From NCBI RefSeq assembly GCF_041624475.1, contig NZ_JBFJUX010000001.1, positions 496,001 through 560,000 of the forward strand: a stretch of 64,000 nucleotides of DNA, written 5' to 3'. Below, piece by piece: positions 34,068 to 43,625 of the stretch. The notes beneath the pieces are model-generated. The model did not search any database. It saw only the letters and a list, made by a program, of their open reading frames with translations, and was not told where the DNA came from. The translations under genes and the position numbers were made by a program. The stretch's first letter is position 1. Each line of letters opens with the position of its first letter. The stretch comes from Litorivivens sp041624475. GTDB taxonomy: Bacteria > Pseudomonadota > Gammaproteobacteria > Pseudomonadales > Spongiibacteraceae.

Positions 34068-34301
34068 TTACGCGTCGGTATCCATGTCGTCGAGGTGCAG
34101 TTCACCCTGTTGCTCGGTGAGTTTCTGAACCTTCAGTTCGGCGGCGCTCAGCGCGGATTGTGCTTCGCGGCTGAGTTTCATGCCGTTTTCAAAGGCTTCC
34201 AGCGAAGCTTCAAGGCTCAGTTCGCCGGACTCCATGCGTTCGACAATGGCCTCCAGTTCGGCGAGTGACTCTTCAAAACTCTGCTTTTTGGCTTTAGCCA
34301 T
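34068..34301 (-). CDS. xseB: Exodeoxyribonuclease VII small subunit
   Basis: 77 residues from ATG 34301, with GAGG 6-9 bases before it (in the minus strand sequence GATGAGGCGCCC). An upstream ATG at 34313 is possible but has no ribosome site. The helical pattern FEESLAELEAIVERMESGELSLEASLEAFENGMKLSREAQSALSAAELKVQKL is diagnostic for XseB. With the XseA subunit it degrades single-stranded DNA. First gene of the xseB-ispA-dxs operon. Confidence 0.97.
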   Translation of the reverse strand: MAKAKKQSFEESLAELEAIVERMESGELSLEASLEAFENGMKLSREAQSALSAAELKVQKLTEQQGELHLDDMDTDA

Positions 34302-34417
34302 TGGGCGCCTCATCGCGTAATTATTTGTCGCGAGTTTACCATAGCCAGCGGCGCTGCCGTGCAGAATCTGGCGAAGGGTGTAAACTGCCGCAATCACTTT
34401 ACAAGGGGAGATTTCCA

Positions 34418-35149
34418 GTGGGAGATAAAGCTATTGCTCTGGTCACCGGGGCGTCATCAGGGCTTGGCGCCGAGTTTTGCCGTCAACTGGCACCGCGCTG
34501 CCGCAAGATGATTCTGGTAGGGCGTCGCGTTGAGCAGCTCAGCGAAGTGGCTGAGTCTCTGCAATCGCAAGGCCTTGAAACGGTGGTGATTGCCGAAGAC
34601 CTCACTACCGAGCTGGGGCTGACCGAGGTTGTCGAGAAAATCCGCCAGCAGGGGCCGGTGACTATATTGGTTAACAATGCGGGCTTTGGTACCTATGGCT
34701 CCTTTGTCGATACCGACTTTGACCTGCAGCAGAAAATGGTGGATCTGCACATTTCGGCCACTCTGCGGCTGACACGCGCCGTCATCCCCTTTATGAAAGA
34801 AGCCGGCGGTGGCTCAATTATTAACCTGTCCTCGCTCGGCGCCTTCTTTCCGATGAAGGACTGCGGTGTATATGCTGCGAGTAAACTTTTCCTGAACAGT
34901 TTCTCAGAGTCGCTGCAGCAAGAGCTGGAGCCCGACAATATTCGCGTTCAGGCCTTGTGCCCCGGTTTTACTCATACCGACTTTCATGCCCGCGATGAAT
35001 TTTCCGACTTTGACAAGTCGAAGACCCCTACCGAAATGTGGATGACGCCGGCAGAGGTGGTGAGTGAAAGCCTGGAGTCGCTTGATAAAGGCGGAGAAGT
35101 GGTTTTTGTGGCTGGCGAGCAGAATCGGGCGTTGGTTCAGTCGAAGTAA
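34418..35149 (+). CDS. SDR family oxidoreductase
   Basis: 243 residues from GTG 34418, with AAGGGGAG 7 bases before it; the open frame extends upstream to 34301 but overlaps the xseB promoter region. Short-chain dehydrogenase: nucleotide motif TGASSGLGAEF, NNAGFG, catalytic Ser in NLSSLGAFFP and YAASK. Resembles the YqjQ/DltE-like group acting on lipid or keto substrates; exact substrate unknown. Divergent from xseB and convergent with the flavoprotein gene. Confidence 0.9.
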   Translation: MGDKAIALVTGASSGLGAEFCRQLAPRCRKMILVGRRVEQLSEVAESLQSQGLETVVIAEDLTTELGLTEVVEKIRQQGPVTILVNNAGFGTYGSFVDTDFDLQQKMVDLHISATLRLTRAVIPFMKEAGGGSIINLSSLGAFFPMKDCGVYAASKLFLNSFSESLQQELEPDNIRVQALCPGFTHTDFHARDEFSDFDKSKTPTEMWMTPAEVVSESLESLDKGGEVVFVAGEQNRALVQSK

Positions 35150-35182
35150 GCCGGTTAACTGAAGCGGGTGCTGTTGCGCCCG

Positions 35183-35803
35183 CTACAAATTGAACTTGTA
35201 GTCCGCCTTTACGGCAGTATCGATCGCCTTGGCTACCGCTGCCCGACTGAGCTTTCCGCTTGCAGCGTTTCTGGCAATTTGCTCCCCAAATTTTATTTTC
35301 TGCGGCTCCGGCCAGTGTGCCGGTTGCCAGGCCTTGCTGCGTTTGAAAGCTTTGGCGCAGTGAAAGAAACACTCCTTCACATCGACCTTTATCACCAGTA
35401 AGGCAGGCTTGCCGTTTGCAGACAGCTCGCCGCAAATATCTTTGTCTTCATACAAGGCCGCACTGCCATTCACGCGCAGGGTTTCTTCGGTGCCGGGCAT
35501 AACAAACAGCAAGCCGATACGCCCCGTGTGCAGGATATTGCTGAGCCCGTGCAGCAGCTTGTTGCCGGGGCGCTCCGGAATCAGCAGGGTATTGTCGTCC
35601 ACAATGCGCACAAAGCCGGGCTGGTCACCCTTGGGTGAGACGGTGACATCTTCATCGCCACCGGTCGCCATAAAGACTAAAGCACTTTGTTCAATAAAGC
35701 TGCGAGCCTCTGGCGTCAGTGCCGGTGAAATCTTTTGCTGTGTCAGAGAGTGGGGGTCTCCCAGCAGGTTGCGCAATTGCTCCAGCGATTCAATACGTTT
35801 CAT
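35183..35803 (-). CDS. Pyridoxamine 5'-phosphate oxidase-like FMN protein (MSMEG_1061 type)
   Basis: 206 residues from ATG 35803 (the upstream TTG at 35848 is less likely, no homologue-like residues). PNPOx-like split beta-barrel: ALVFMATGGDEDVTVSPKGDQPGFVRIVDDNTLLIPERPGNKLLHGLSNIL and GRIGLLFVMPGTEETLRVNGSA are the pattern of the MSMEG_1061 flavoprotein family, which binds FMN or F420. About 60 basic residues follow in the C-terminus (FKRSKAWQPAHWPEPQKIKFGEQIARNAASGK). Substrate not known. Confidence 0.85.
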   Translation of the reverse strand: MKRIESLEQLRNLLGDPHSLTQQKISPALTPEARSFIEQSALVFMATGGDEDVTVSPKGDQPGFVRIVDDNTLLIPERPGNKLLHGLSNILHTGRIGLLFVMPGTEETLRVNGSAALYEDKDICGELSANGKPALLVIKVDVKECFFHCAKAFKRSKAWQPAHWPEPQKIKFGEQIARNAASGKLSRAAVAKAIDTAVKADYKFNL

Positions 35804-35916
35804 GTTTTTAGCGTTGTCCGGATGTGTATTGGACACCTTACTGCACAACGACTTGCTGCGCTATTCACCCGGCGGGATCAAGCGCCGGGCACCACGAACA
35901 TTTCGAACAAACAGAC

Positions 35917-38523
35917 TTAGTTGAGCTGTTTGCGGATTTCGATGCCATACATGCGTGGTTCACCAATCGCCTGAGTGAACGTCCCTATAGAATCGCCGGT
36001 GGCTACGGCACCGATAAAGTAGCGTTCATCGGTCAGGTTTTTGATATAGGCCGCCACATTCAGGTCGCCCTCGTTATTCTGCCAATTCAGACGGAAATCG
36101 ACCAGGGTACGGCTGGGCGCGTAAACAGCGTCGCGGTTGGTATCGCGCACTTCCCAGCTGCCATCGTCAAAGCCCAGGTAAACTTCGTCCTTATAGCTGA
36201 AGTCCAGTCTTGGTGAGAAAAGCCCCCACGTCGTCGGCAGCGTATACTGAATGCCGAAGGACGCAGAAACCTCCGGAGAGACCGGAAACGTTTCATCCGA
36301 ACGATCTATCGAAACCTGCCTCCCCTCAATGGCGAGTGCCGCCAAATCCTGATCCATAAACTCTTCAAACTTGTAATTATTGTTGCTGTAGCTAAAGTTC
36401 AGCATCCAGTTGGGCGAGGGTAGCCAGGTAATTTCCAGCTCCCCGCCTTCGATCATGGATTCGCCTGCGTTATCCGTGGTCACGACCAGCGAGCTGGCCG
36501 AATCGACATCCACGGTAATCAGCTGCATATCCTCAAAAATCATGGAATACAGGGCGAGGTTGATTCGCAGCGAACGTTGCAAGGCATCTATTTTGAAACC
36601 GATCTCACGATTTTCCAGCAGCTCGGGTTTTACCGCGATCAGCCCGTCAACACCGCTGGGTTCCAGAAACCCGGATTTAAAACCATTGCTCCAGGTGCCA
36701 TAAACCAACATGGAGTTGATGAAGCCATCGCCGAGCAACTCCGGCGGCACAAACCAGGACAGAGACGCCATCGGCGTGAACGCGCGAAAAGTTTCTTCGC
36801 GTTCGTCTTCCCGGCCCGGTAGCAGTGGGGTATTAATAAAACCATTGGCAGCGTTGCGGGAGCCGAGTATCCGGTTGGCAATGCCTACAGGGTCCTGCGC
36901 CCAAACACCGGAGAACTGCATAATGGCAAGGGAGTTTCTCGCCTGGTCGCCGCCTCCGGGCAATGTGCCCAGTATGGGCAGCGTTGCATTGTCCACCGGG
37001 GTAAAGCGCGGGTCGGCCATCTGAATCATGGCAGCGACTTTTGCGTTGTCGGCACTAAAGGTGGTCAGAGTAGAATCCCGTTCTTCCTCTGTGTAGCGGC
37101 CGCCAAAGCTGAACTCCAGATTCTCGGTAATATGCCAGGTGGCCTGGGCAAATATTGCCGCCGTTTGTCCGTCGATATCGAAATCCTGAACCGTGTTCAA
37201 CGGCAGAATCGCGCCGAGGATCGGTCGGTTGGCATCCGAGCCCGGTGGTGGCCTGTTAGGTTGCTGCCCTGCCAGAATGGATGTGAGCACCGAAGCATCC
37301 AGCCCCACCAGCGCATCGCCAGTCATAAAGCGTTCGGATTTGTATTCGTCCTGCCAGAATAAACCTGCGGTGTACTCAATAGCTGCGTCAAACAACTCGC
37401 CATTGAGCTGGAACTCAAAGGTGTAGGAGTCCTGGTCGGCGCCACCGAGTGTATAGCCCACCTGAAATTCTCCCGGGCCACCTTCGTCACTCTGGGTTTG
37501 AGGGCCTCGCTTGTAGGCATTGCGCACGCCAAGGATGGTCTTCAGGCTGTGGGTTTCGTTTATCTCCCAGTTGAGTGTTGCGCCCATCATCAGGTTGTTG
37601 ATGTACTTGTTGAACTGTGCGGTACTGCCTTGGTTGGTCGTCAGGTCTGGCAAATTGTCCGCGTTATTGGCCTCACAGTTGTCGCGATAAGCGGACAGGT
37701 TTTCGATACTGGTGTCACCGGGCCACGCCAGATAAAGACCTTCTATAAACAGTGCTTCCTCGTTAACAATATCGCAGTTATACGAAGGGTAGCGCTCCCG
37801 GATCTTCCCGAAAAAAGCAAAGGTATCCAGTGTCAGGCTGTCGCTCATCAGCCAGTTGGTTTGCAGAATGCCGGACATGCGATCCACAGACTGGTTGTCA
37901 TTGCCGGACAAGTCTTCCAGATAGCCGTCGCGTTGATTGATGTTAAATGCTACCCGGGTGCTGAAGCGATCCGTCACCGGAAAACTGTAGCCAGCGCGAA
38001 TCCGCTGGGCGTTGTAGTTGCCCAGTGCGCCTTCCACATAGCCGCCGCGCTCTTCTCCCGGTTTCTCCAGGGTAAATACCAGCGCACCGCCCGTATTGTT
38101 TTTGCCGAACAGCGTGCCCTGGGGGCCGCGCAATACTTGAACGCTCTCGATATCCACCGTATCCAGTAATTGCCCATCAGCGCGTGGGATAAAAATGCCG
38201 TCGAGATAAACACTCACCGAAGGATCCTGGCGCGCCAGCCCCGAACGCTGACCAATACCGCGGATAAAAATCTGCGCGGTGGTACCGTTGTTGATCTGCA
38301 GGCTGGGTACGGACTTGGCCAGCTCATCCGTATTGACGATGCCTCGATCGCGCAGATCGGCGCCTGTGATCGCCGTGACCGCAACCGGCGTTTCCTGAAT
38401 GTTCTCCGCCCGCTTGCGAGCCGTCACCACCACTTCCTCCAGCATGCCTGATCCGGATTGGGCGAGGGCCGCAGGCGGTAGCAGGTTCAGCAGCGCGATG
38501 ACCAGCGTTAGCTTTCTTGTCAT
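35917..38523 (-). CDS. TonB-dependent outer-membrane receptor
   Basis: 868 residues from ATG 38523, with GGAG 6 bases before it. Signal peptide ending in PPAALAQ, TonB-box-like LEEVVVTARKRAENIQ, plug domain with SVYLDGIFIPRADGQLLDTVDIESVQVLRGPQGTLFGKNNTGGAL, and a long barrel ending in MYGIEIRKQLN. A loop near residues 270-300 holds two cysteines (YNCD and DNCEANN), likely disulfide-bonded. The substrate is unknown. It is followed upstream by a DUF3604 gene on the same strand, 349 bases away, so a joint catabolic role is possible. Confidence 0.92.
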   Translation of the reverse strand: MTRKLTLVIALLNLLPPAALAQSGSGMLEEVVVTARKRAENIQETPVAVTAITGADLRDRGIVNTDELAKSVPSLQINNGTTAQIFIRGIGQRSGLARQDPSVSVYLDGIFIPRADGQLLDTVDIESVQVLRGPQGTLFGKNNTGGALVFTLEKPGEERGGYVEGALGNYNAQRIRAGYSFPVTDRFSTRVAFNINQRDGYLEDLSGNDNQSVDRMSGILQTNWLMSDSLTLDTFAFFGKIRERYPSYNCDIVNEEALFIEGLYLAWPGDTSIENLSAYRDNCEANNADNLPDLTTNQGSTAQFNKYINNLMMGATLNWEINETHSLKTILGVRNAYKRGPQTQSDEGGPGEFQVGYTLGGADQDSYTFEFQLNGELFDAAIEYTAGLFWQDEYKSERFMTGDALVGLDASVLTSILAGQQPNRPPPGSDANRPILGAILPLNTVQDFDIDGQTAAIFAQATWHITENLEFSFGGRYTEEERDSTLTTFSADNAKVAAMIQMADPRFTPVDNATLPILGTLPGGGDQARNSLAIMQFSGVWAQDPVGIANRILGSRNAANGFINTPLLPGREDEREETFRAFTPMASLSWFVPPELLGDGFINSMLVYGTWSNGFKSGFLEPSGVDGLIAVKPELLENREIGFKIDALQRSLRINLALYSMIFEDMQLITVDVDSASSLVVTTDNAGESMIEGGELEITWLPSPNWMLNFSYSNNNYKFEEFMDQDLAALAIEGRQVSIDRSDETFPVSPEVSASFGIQYTLPTTWGLFSPRLDFSYKDEVYLGFDDGSWEVRDTNRDAVYAPSRTLVDFRLNWQNNEGDLNVAAYIKNLTDERYFIGAVATGDSIGTFTQAIGEPRMYGIEIRKQLN

Positions 38524-38872
38524 GAGGAACTCCAATAGAACTTATTGTTATAGTAAAAATTGCAGTATTTGATTCCGGGCGCTGCAGCAGAGGCTTGTCG
38601 TCAGGCTGGACTGCTTCAGCCCTGCGCTTGAGATTTCGCTGGCACTGCAAAAAACGCCGGCCCCAGTATTCTGGGGCGAGGTAGAATGCCGTTTTCGAGT
38701 GCTTCGCCAGAGCGCTATTCGGGTCAGCGCCGGGAAGCCTGAGCAGGCTATTCTTTTGGTCTCGAATCCTGTTGTTGGTTATGGGTTATCGTGAAACGAG
38801 CCATTATTCGCTCAAACCCTACCAGAAAGAGACCAGCCGGTAAGCCATTCGCTCATTAATTATTATATATAT
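38524..38872. other. Intergenic region between TonB receptor and DUF3604 gene
   Basis: 349 bases with no gene. It must hold the promoter of the TonB receptor (minus strand; TTTACTATAAC at about 38550-38560 is AT-rich and could be a -10 area) and the 3' region of the DUF3604 gene. A hairpin CCCCAG/CTGGGG at 38661-38676 is the only evident structure. Confidence 0.55.
38649..38680 (-). terminator. Possible intrinsic terminator, minus strand
   Basis: On the minus strand: CCCCAG, loop AATA, CTGGGG, then GCCGGCG and TTTTTT. The T-run is 7 bases from the stem, so the fit is imperfect. It lies about 190 bases after the DUF3604 stop. Confidence 0.4.
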
Positions 38873-40804
38873 TCAATTACCGCCTTCCGGCGAATACCAG
38901 ATAGGAGACGTCCAGGCGCGCTCCTGAATCACCGGGCGATGCGTGTCAGCACAGCAGGCTTCCATACCTGCGGGTATAGAGGCCTTGCTGCTGCAATCTA
39001 CCCGGTTCGCCACACAAATATACTGGCTCCAGCGACAGCTGGGGTTTTCAACGACGCGTGCGTAGTAGTAGGCCCGCTGGCTGGAGTCGAATTCCGGATC
39101 TTTCCAGACCTCGCACAGCTGTTTGTAGCCATCCCCCTCGCGCTTGCATGACTTGAGGTCGACACTCGCCCCATTGTCGGGGCTTCCAGCTACCACATGA
39201 ACCTTCTGATGCTTGTTGCCGTCCTGATCGATCCAGCCCTTGATAATCTGAATCTGCTGTAAGGGTGTGCCGTGACTGACAGGCGTGCCGGAGTCCATGG
39301 CGGCAGAAACGAGAAAGGCCGGCTCGGTATCATCGCTCAGCGGGGGGATTACACTGCCCATGGGGACGCCATTTTCGTAGGCCTCGGCAACGTAGTTAGC
39401 AGAGTCGCAGAGGTTTTGATCGAGATTTTCCGCCGCAAAAAAGCGCACCACCATGCGCGGGCCACTGGTGCCGTAAGTCTCCCGGCGACGCATCGCAGAG
39501 AATATGGCATCCCTGGAATTCTCTTCTGCCCACACCACCGCAAGACCACCTGGGTTGTACTCAATGTCATCCGGCAGACCGCGCATGGTTGCTTCACTGG
39601 CCGGCGCGCCCGCGCCACCGTGGCCGAGGTAGTTGTCCTCGGCTACGCCACCGGCGGCTCCAATATGCGTATCCGTGCTGGCGATAAAGCCAAATTGAAA
39701 GGGGTTTATGCCGGCCTCCTGCTCTACTACCAGACCATCGTTAAGTACATCTCTTAGAAATCCATCCGTTGGTTTGGGTGGTCTCTGCAGTAAGCTGAAG
39801 AATTTACCGGCAAACCTGCTGTACGGCAGCTGCTCAAAGGCGCACAGCTCGTCTTCGGTTTGTCCCGCGTCAAAAAAGCATTCCGAGCTTCCTTTATGCT
39901 GCATAACTTCTACGATCGGCTCGTACTGCTGTCTTTTGCGGAGTATCTCCGGTTCTACGAGGTTCCCGTCCAAATCAGCGACAGAAAACATCTTTCCCGC
40001 GCTGAGATTGGAATTGTGGGGGATGATCAGGGCGTCACAGCCGTCTTGCCGCTCAAGGCATTCTTTGTCGAGCCCCGACCACAGCGCTTCGGCTGAGGGG
40101 TAATCGACAAAACTTAAGGGCTGGTCTGGAACAGACGCATTACGGAAAATCACATTGCGGTGAAGATTTGCCATATCGCCGGCCCCGAGCCCCGTCCACT
40201 CATAGCCGACAAAAGACGTAAACTCGCAGTTCTCTGAGCGGTCGTAGGCCTCCTCAGCCGCATTTTGCATTGCTTGCCAGGGGCCGCTCGCCGCGTCCCG
40301 GCACAGGCTGCCATCTTTGCCGCAAAAACCCAATCGCCCCGAGCGCGAACCGGCCTTGAAGTTAAACATAAAGAAAGCCGCGCGCGGGTACTTGCGGTAC
40401 AGCTTGCATTGCCAGGCAGAGTACCCCTCCATGCCGGGGGAATTACAGATTGCCGTTTCGCCAAATAATTCAGCGTGGTCAGTGACGACGGCAAAGTCCA
40501 GCGGCCGATTGAGCTTCAGTTTCCGGAGCGGCTTGCCTGCTTCGTCCCAAGGCTGCACTCCCAGCGTTTTACCTTGGGCAAAGTCGTAGGCCTGTTTGGG
40601 GGTGGTGCGGGTATCCTGAGTGCTGGCGTCAAGGGAGTAGCGAGTATGAATATGCGTATCGCCAAATAACGGCATTTTAAGTGGGTTGTGATTCAGGCAG
40701 GGCGATCGGCTTTCGGTGTTTTCATACGGCGCATCGCCCAGAGATAGCTGAGGCAAAAACGCCATAGCTAATGACATACAAACCACCGCGAGCTTTATCC
40801 GCAT
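38873..40804 (-). CDS. DUF3604 family metallohydrolase, secreted
   Basis: 643 residues with a signal peptide (MRIKLAVVCMSLAMAFLPQLSLG). DUF3604 is a PHP-like metal-dependent hydrolase family. Metal-binding motifs: FGDTHIHTRYSLDA near residue 47, FAVVTDHAELFGE near 100, IIPHNSNLSAG near 260, and FIASTDTHIGAAGG near 374. Cysteine residues are frequent in the C-terminal part, as in periplasmic members. DUF3604 genes are often next to TonB receptors in marine Gammaproteobacteria and may act on aromatic or phosphate-ester compounds; substrate unknown. Confidence 0.9.
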   Translation of the reverse strand: MRIKLAVVCMSLAMAFLPQLSLGDAPYENTESRSPCLNHNPLKMPLFGDTHIHTRYSLDASTQDTRTTPKQAYDFAQGKTLGVQPWDEAGKPLRKLKLNRPLDFAVVTDHAELFGETAICNSPGMEGYSAWQCKLYRKYPRAAFFMFNFKAGSRSGRLGFCGKDGSLCRDAASGPWQAMQNAAEEAYDRSENCEFTSFVGYEWTGLGAGDMANLHRNVIFRNASVPDQPLSFVDYPSAEALWSGLDKECLERQDGCDALIIPHNSNLSAGKMFSVADLDGNLVEPEILRKRQQYEPIVEVMQHKGSSECFFDAGQTEDELCAFEQLPYSRFAGKFFSLLQRPPKPTDGFLRDVLNDGLVVEQEAGINPFQFGFIASTDTHIGAAGGVAEDNYLGHGGAGAPASEATMRGLPDDIEYNPGGLAVVWAEENSRDAIFSAMRRRETYGTSGPRMVVRFFAAENLDQNLCDSANYVAEAYENGVPMGSVIPPLSDDTEPAFLVSAAMDSGTPVSHGTPLQQIQIIKGWIDQDGNKHQKVHVVAGSPDNGASVDLKSCKREGDGYKQLCEVWKDPEFDSSQRAYYYARVVENPSCRWSQYICVANRVDCSSKASIPAGMEACCADTHRPVIQERAWTSPIWYSPEGGN

Positions 40805-40974
40805 ACCGTATCACCACAACCAGAGCACATTGACGTTTCTTATTTGGATTAAAGGCCGTAATCAAGCTGGTCGGCCCTGCCAATATTGCCGCTAGTGTCT
40901 ACCAATTGGGATTACACGGAGATGACGGATAGTTCACCAAGCGAGGATAGATAAAGCACGGTAGTGCCAGGGCC

Positions 40975-41640
40975 CTAGTCGCTCGGCACCGGAGAAACCA
41001 CGGGAATCAGGATTTCATTGCGGCGGAGAAACCAGGGCATAAAAGGCGGGTCGTACCTCGCCCAATGTGGCTCTCCGGCAGGCGTCAGCCCCTGCGTAGC
41101 GATCCAATTTTGAAGTTGTTCGAGGTGCTTGCGATAGTTCTTCTCGCTCCAGAAGCCTGAATATCGCACCGCTGCCACATGCCTTGCGGGAACCTCACGA
41201 ATACTGATGCGGGGATCAAGTGGAGCTGGTGTGTTTTCCAAAGTGAATGACGCAGGGAGCATAAAACTAACGACCCAGTTGCCGTCCTGCTCCTGCTGTC
41301 CTACCGGCGATGTCATTGCGATTTTCTGACCGGCGGGTTCTTGCCCAACAGGTGATGTCATCGACACTTCCTGTTCTTGCTTGTTGTTGCCTCGTATATA
41401 TCTGAAAAGCCGCTGAAAGGCTGCATTTCCGGCCTCCTCAAATTGCTCGTCAACGATGGTTTCGGCAAGAATGTGAGGCTCGTACTTTCTCAGCTCGAAT
41501 TTGCCATCCTCTCGAAGTACCGTGTACTTGGCCTCTTCAACCGCCATGGTGTTCCCCGACAAGAGCAGCGCACATAAAGTGAAGTAACTGACTAGCAACC
41601 GATGGGATAGCGTGATCTTGCCAGGCTTGAATTGCAACAT
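40975..41640 (-). CDS. SOUL family haem-binding protein, exported
   Basis: About 221 residues from ATG 41640, where a signal peptide (LLVSYFTLCALLLSGNTMA) begins. The open frame goes up to 41766 but the extra part has no family similarity. The SOUL domain begins with EEAKYTVLREDGKFELRKYEPHILAETIVD and continues with IAMTSPVGQQ and SFMLPASFTLENTPAPLDPRISIREVPARHVAAVRYSGFW. Known SOUL proteins bind haem or tetrapyrroles; periplasmic location inferred. A near-tandem repeat MTSPVGQEPAGQK..MTSPVGQQEQDG is present. Confidence 0.88.
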   Translation of the reverse strand: MLQFKPGKITLSHRLLVSYFTLCALLLSGNTMAVEEAKYTVLREDGKFELRKYEPHILAETIVDEQFEEAGNAAFQRLFRYIRGNNKQEQEVSMTSPVGQEPAGQKIAMTSPVGQQEQDGNWVVSFMLPASFTLENTPAPLDPRISIREVPARHVAAVRYSGFWSEKNYRKHLEQLQNWIATQGLTPAGEPHWARYDPPFMPWFLRRNEILIPVVSPVPSD

Positions 41641-41785
41641 GCCGATACCTTTTGGGGTGATCACCTTACGTTTTATGACACGCAGAACGAAAATGCGACA
41701 AAAATTTGCCAGGCGGCACTTTAGCTTGCCTGGAGCGGCGGGTCGATTCAGGATGTATAACAACAATAACTACAGGTAGACAGTC

Positions 41786-42901
41786 ATGAAAAATACCGGC
41801 CAGTGCTTTGCAAAGCGTTTAGGTGTTTTACCGTTAATTTCCGCACTGCTGGTCCTTGCCGCGTGCTCGCCCGCGGGTATCGGAGAAAAGCCGGGGTCGC
41901 CCCGGGATGCGCTGCCGGCGCATATCACCGAGCTGACGGAACTGGGCGTCGGGGTGCGTCCGGCCTGGTCTGGCGATGGCAGCCGCTTTCTATACTTGGA
42001 CGCGCTGGTCGGCGATGTCTACGAATACGATCTGGCGAGCGGCTCATCGCAGCGATTGACGGCGCACTTCAAACATCACGGCTTTGCCCGCGCGCATTAC
42101 CTGGCCAACGGCGATCTACTGCTGTGCGGCCCGAGCAAGGTGGATCCGGAAGATCCTGAAGAAGGGCGCTGGGATACAGACTTCTGGTATCTGCACCGCA
42201 GTCTGGAAAAGCCCGCCGTGTCACTTGGCGAGCCTTGTTTCGAGGGCCCGGCGGTGGCGAGAGACAGTATGCACTTCGCCTGGACGCGCACCGACTATCC
42301 GGAAGTTTCCCCGCTGACCGCCAAATCTGAACTGTGGCTGGGCGAAATCGAACTCAGTGGCGAGCAGCCGCGCATCGTCAATGAGCGCAAACTGGTCGAC
42401 CGCAGTGACTTTTACTACTTTGCGATGCTGGAACCGCAGGACTTCCGCGGCCCCGACGAGAGCGAACTGCTCTTCACGGCCTATGCCTATCGCGGTGGCG
42501 AGGTAATGGGTGTCGATCTTGAAAACGGCCAGCTCCGAAATTACTCGAATAGCTGGTGGTACGAAGAGGTAGAAGGGGTATCTCCCGGTGGGAGCTATAC
42601 GACGGTCGAGCGCGAATTTACGCTCAGTCTGAAGCCCAAAGGTCTGATTGATATCTGGGCGCTGCGGCTGGATGGCAGCGGAGCATTTACCCGGCTGACC
42701 CACTTCAGCGACTTCAACGGCTTTGGCGCCAACAACCCCGTGATCAGCCCGGATTGCCGGCACATGCTATTTGCGATTCGCCAGGTCGGTGGCCCCGAGG
42801 GCAATAGCGATGGCCTGTTTCTATACGACCTGAAAGCCTCGCCCCTTACACCGGTGGATATGTGCGCTATGCAGGAGAAAGCGAAGTTGGTGCAAGAGTA
42901 G
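41786..42901 (+). CDS. TolB-like beta-propeller lipoprotein, unknown role
   Basis: 371 residues. Lipobox LLVLAACSPA near residues 21-29, then WD40/PD40-type blades: RPAWSGDGSRFLYLDALVGDVYEYDLASGSSQRLTAH and NNPVISPDCRHMLFAIRQVGGPEGNSDGLFLYDL. A periplasmic or outer-membrane propeller is likely. No partner gene is evident; the divergent SOUL gene is 145 bases away. The region upstream of it is the last plus-strand gene before the repeat-rich accessory stretch. Its exact function is unknown. Confidence 0.75.
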   Translation: MKNTGQCFAKRLGVLPLISALLVLAACSPAGIGEKPGSPRDALPAHITELTELGVGVRPAWSGDGSRFLYLDALVGDVYEYDLASGSSQRLTAHFKHHGFARAHYLANGDLLLCGPSKVDPEDPEEGRWDTDFWYLHRSLEKPAVSLGEPCFEGPAVARDSMHFAWTRTDYPEVSPLTAKSELWLGEIELSGEQPRIVNERKLVDRSDFYYFAMLEPQDFRGPDESELLFTAYAYRGGEVMGVDLENGQLRNYSNSWWYEEVEGVSPGGSYTTVEREFTLSLKPKGLIDIWALRLDGSGAFTRLTHFSDFNGFGANNPVISPDCRHMLFAIRQVGGPEGNSDGLFLYDLKASPLTPVDMCAMQEKAKLVQE

Positions 42902-42916
42902 GGTCTCTTCACAATA

Positions 42917-42983
42917 GGGGGGGAGGGAATAAATTTCGTACAACATGGCTTTTGGTGGATTTTTAATCCCTCCGGCCCCTTTT
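42917..42983. repeat. Inverted-repeat element R1 (MITE/REP-like)
   Basis: About 67 bases. It shares GAGGGAATAAATTT..GGTGGATTTTTAATCCCTCC and the ends GGGG/CCCCTTTT with R2 at 44246, in the same orientation; its arms are less perfect. It lies downstream of the beta-propeller gene and 48 bases before the DUF1993 stop. Confidence 0.8.
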
Positions 42984-43030
42984 ACTCTGTCAATTGTGGG
43001 CTGCTCGTATCAAACCTACCAAGGTGGTAG

Positions 43031-43591
43031 TTAATTGTCGGGTAGCGTCTCCGGGCGAAGGAATGGGAGCATATGCGCTATATAGTCGGCCTTGCCAAGC
43101 TCAATCTTTTCCTTGCGCAATATGGCATAAGCTATCATTACGTGAAAATAAAACTGGGAGAGTGTCCAGTCTCGGGCATACTGCTCGGTTGTAAGATCGA
43201 GAATCATGCCATTGGGCAGCGCGTGGGTCAGTGGTTTCCCGCTATGGGCATCTAGCTCGTTAGGCGACAGGGCGTTGAGTAGCGACAGTGTTTCTTCAAT
43301 GCGAGTCTGCGCGTCCGCCAGTGAACCGGGTTCATCGTTAGCGTTCCGACCCTCGTCGAGGAGCTGATTTATAGACTCGGGGAAATTCTCTCCCTTCAAT
43401 CGGTAGACCGCTTCATAGGCTTGCACACAGGAAAAGCGTATTTGCGTTGCCAGCGGGTACATATCCTCAGCCAGTCGAGCGCTCAGCAACGTGTCGGCGT
43501 TCGGCGATTGCTTCTCCGCCTTCTTAAGCCAACCGGAAAGGGAGGTCAGAAGTTGTGTATATGTCGGTACAATAAGCTCAGTGGGCGTCAT
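43031..43591 (-). CDS. DUF1993 family protein
   Basis: 186 residues. DUF1993 members are four-helix bundle proteins related to the DinB/YfiT fold. Recognised by PTYTQLLTSLSGWLKKAEK near the start, ARLAEDMYPLATQIRFSCVQAYEAVYRLKG, and the end DWTLSQFYFHVMIAYAILRKEKIELGKADYIA. No metal-binding triad can be assigned by eye. It lies between elements R1 and the 15-bp inverted repeat on the minus strand. The gene has ordinary codon use, unlike the AT-rich genes further right. Confidence 0.85.
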   Translation of the reverse strand: MTPTELIVPTYTQLLTSLSGWLKKAEKQSPNADTLLSARLAEDMYPLATQIRFSCVQAYEAVYRLKGENFPESINQLLDEGRNANDEPGSLADAQTRIEETLSLLNALSPNELDAHSGKPLTHALPNGMILDLTTEQYARDWTLSQFYFHVMIAYAILRKEKIELGKADYIAHMLPFLRPETLPDN

Positions 43592-43625
43592 GAATTGTTG
43601 CCTTCTTTTGATTAAGGGGTTTTGG

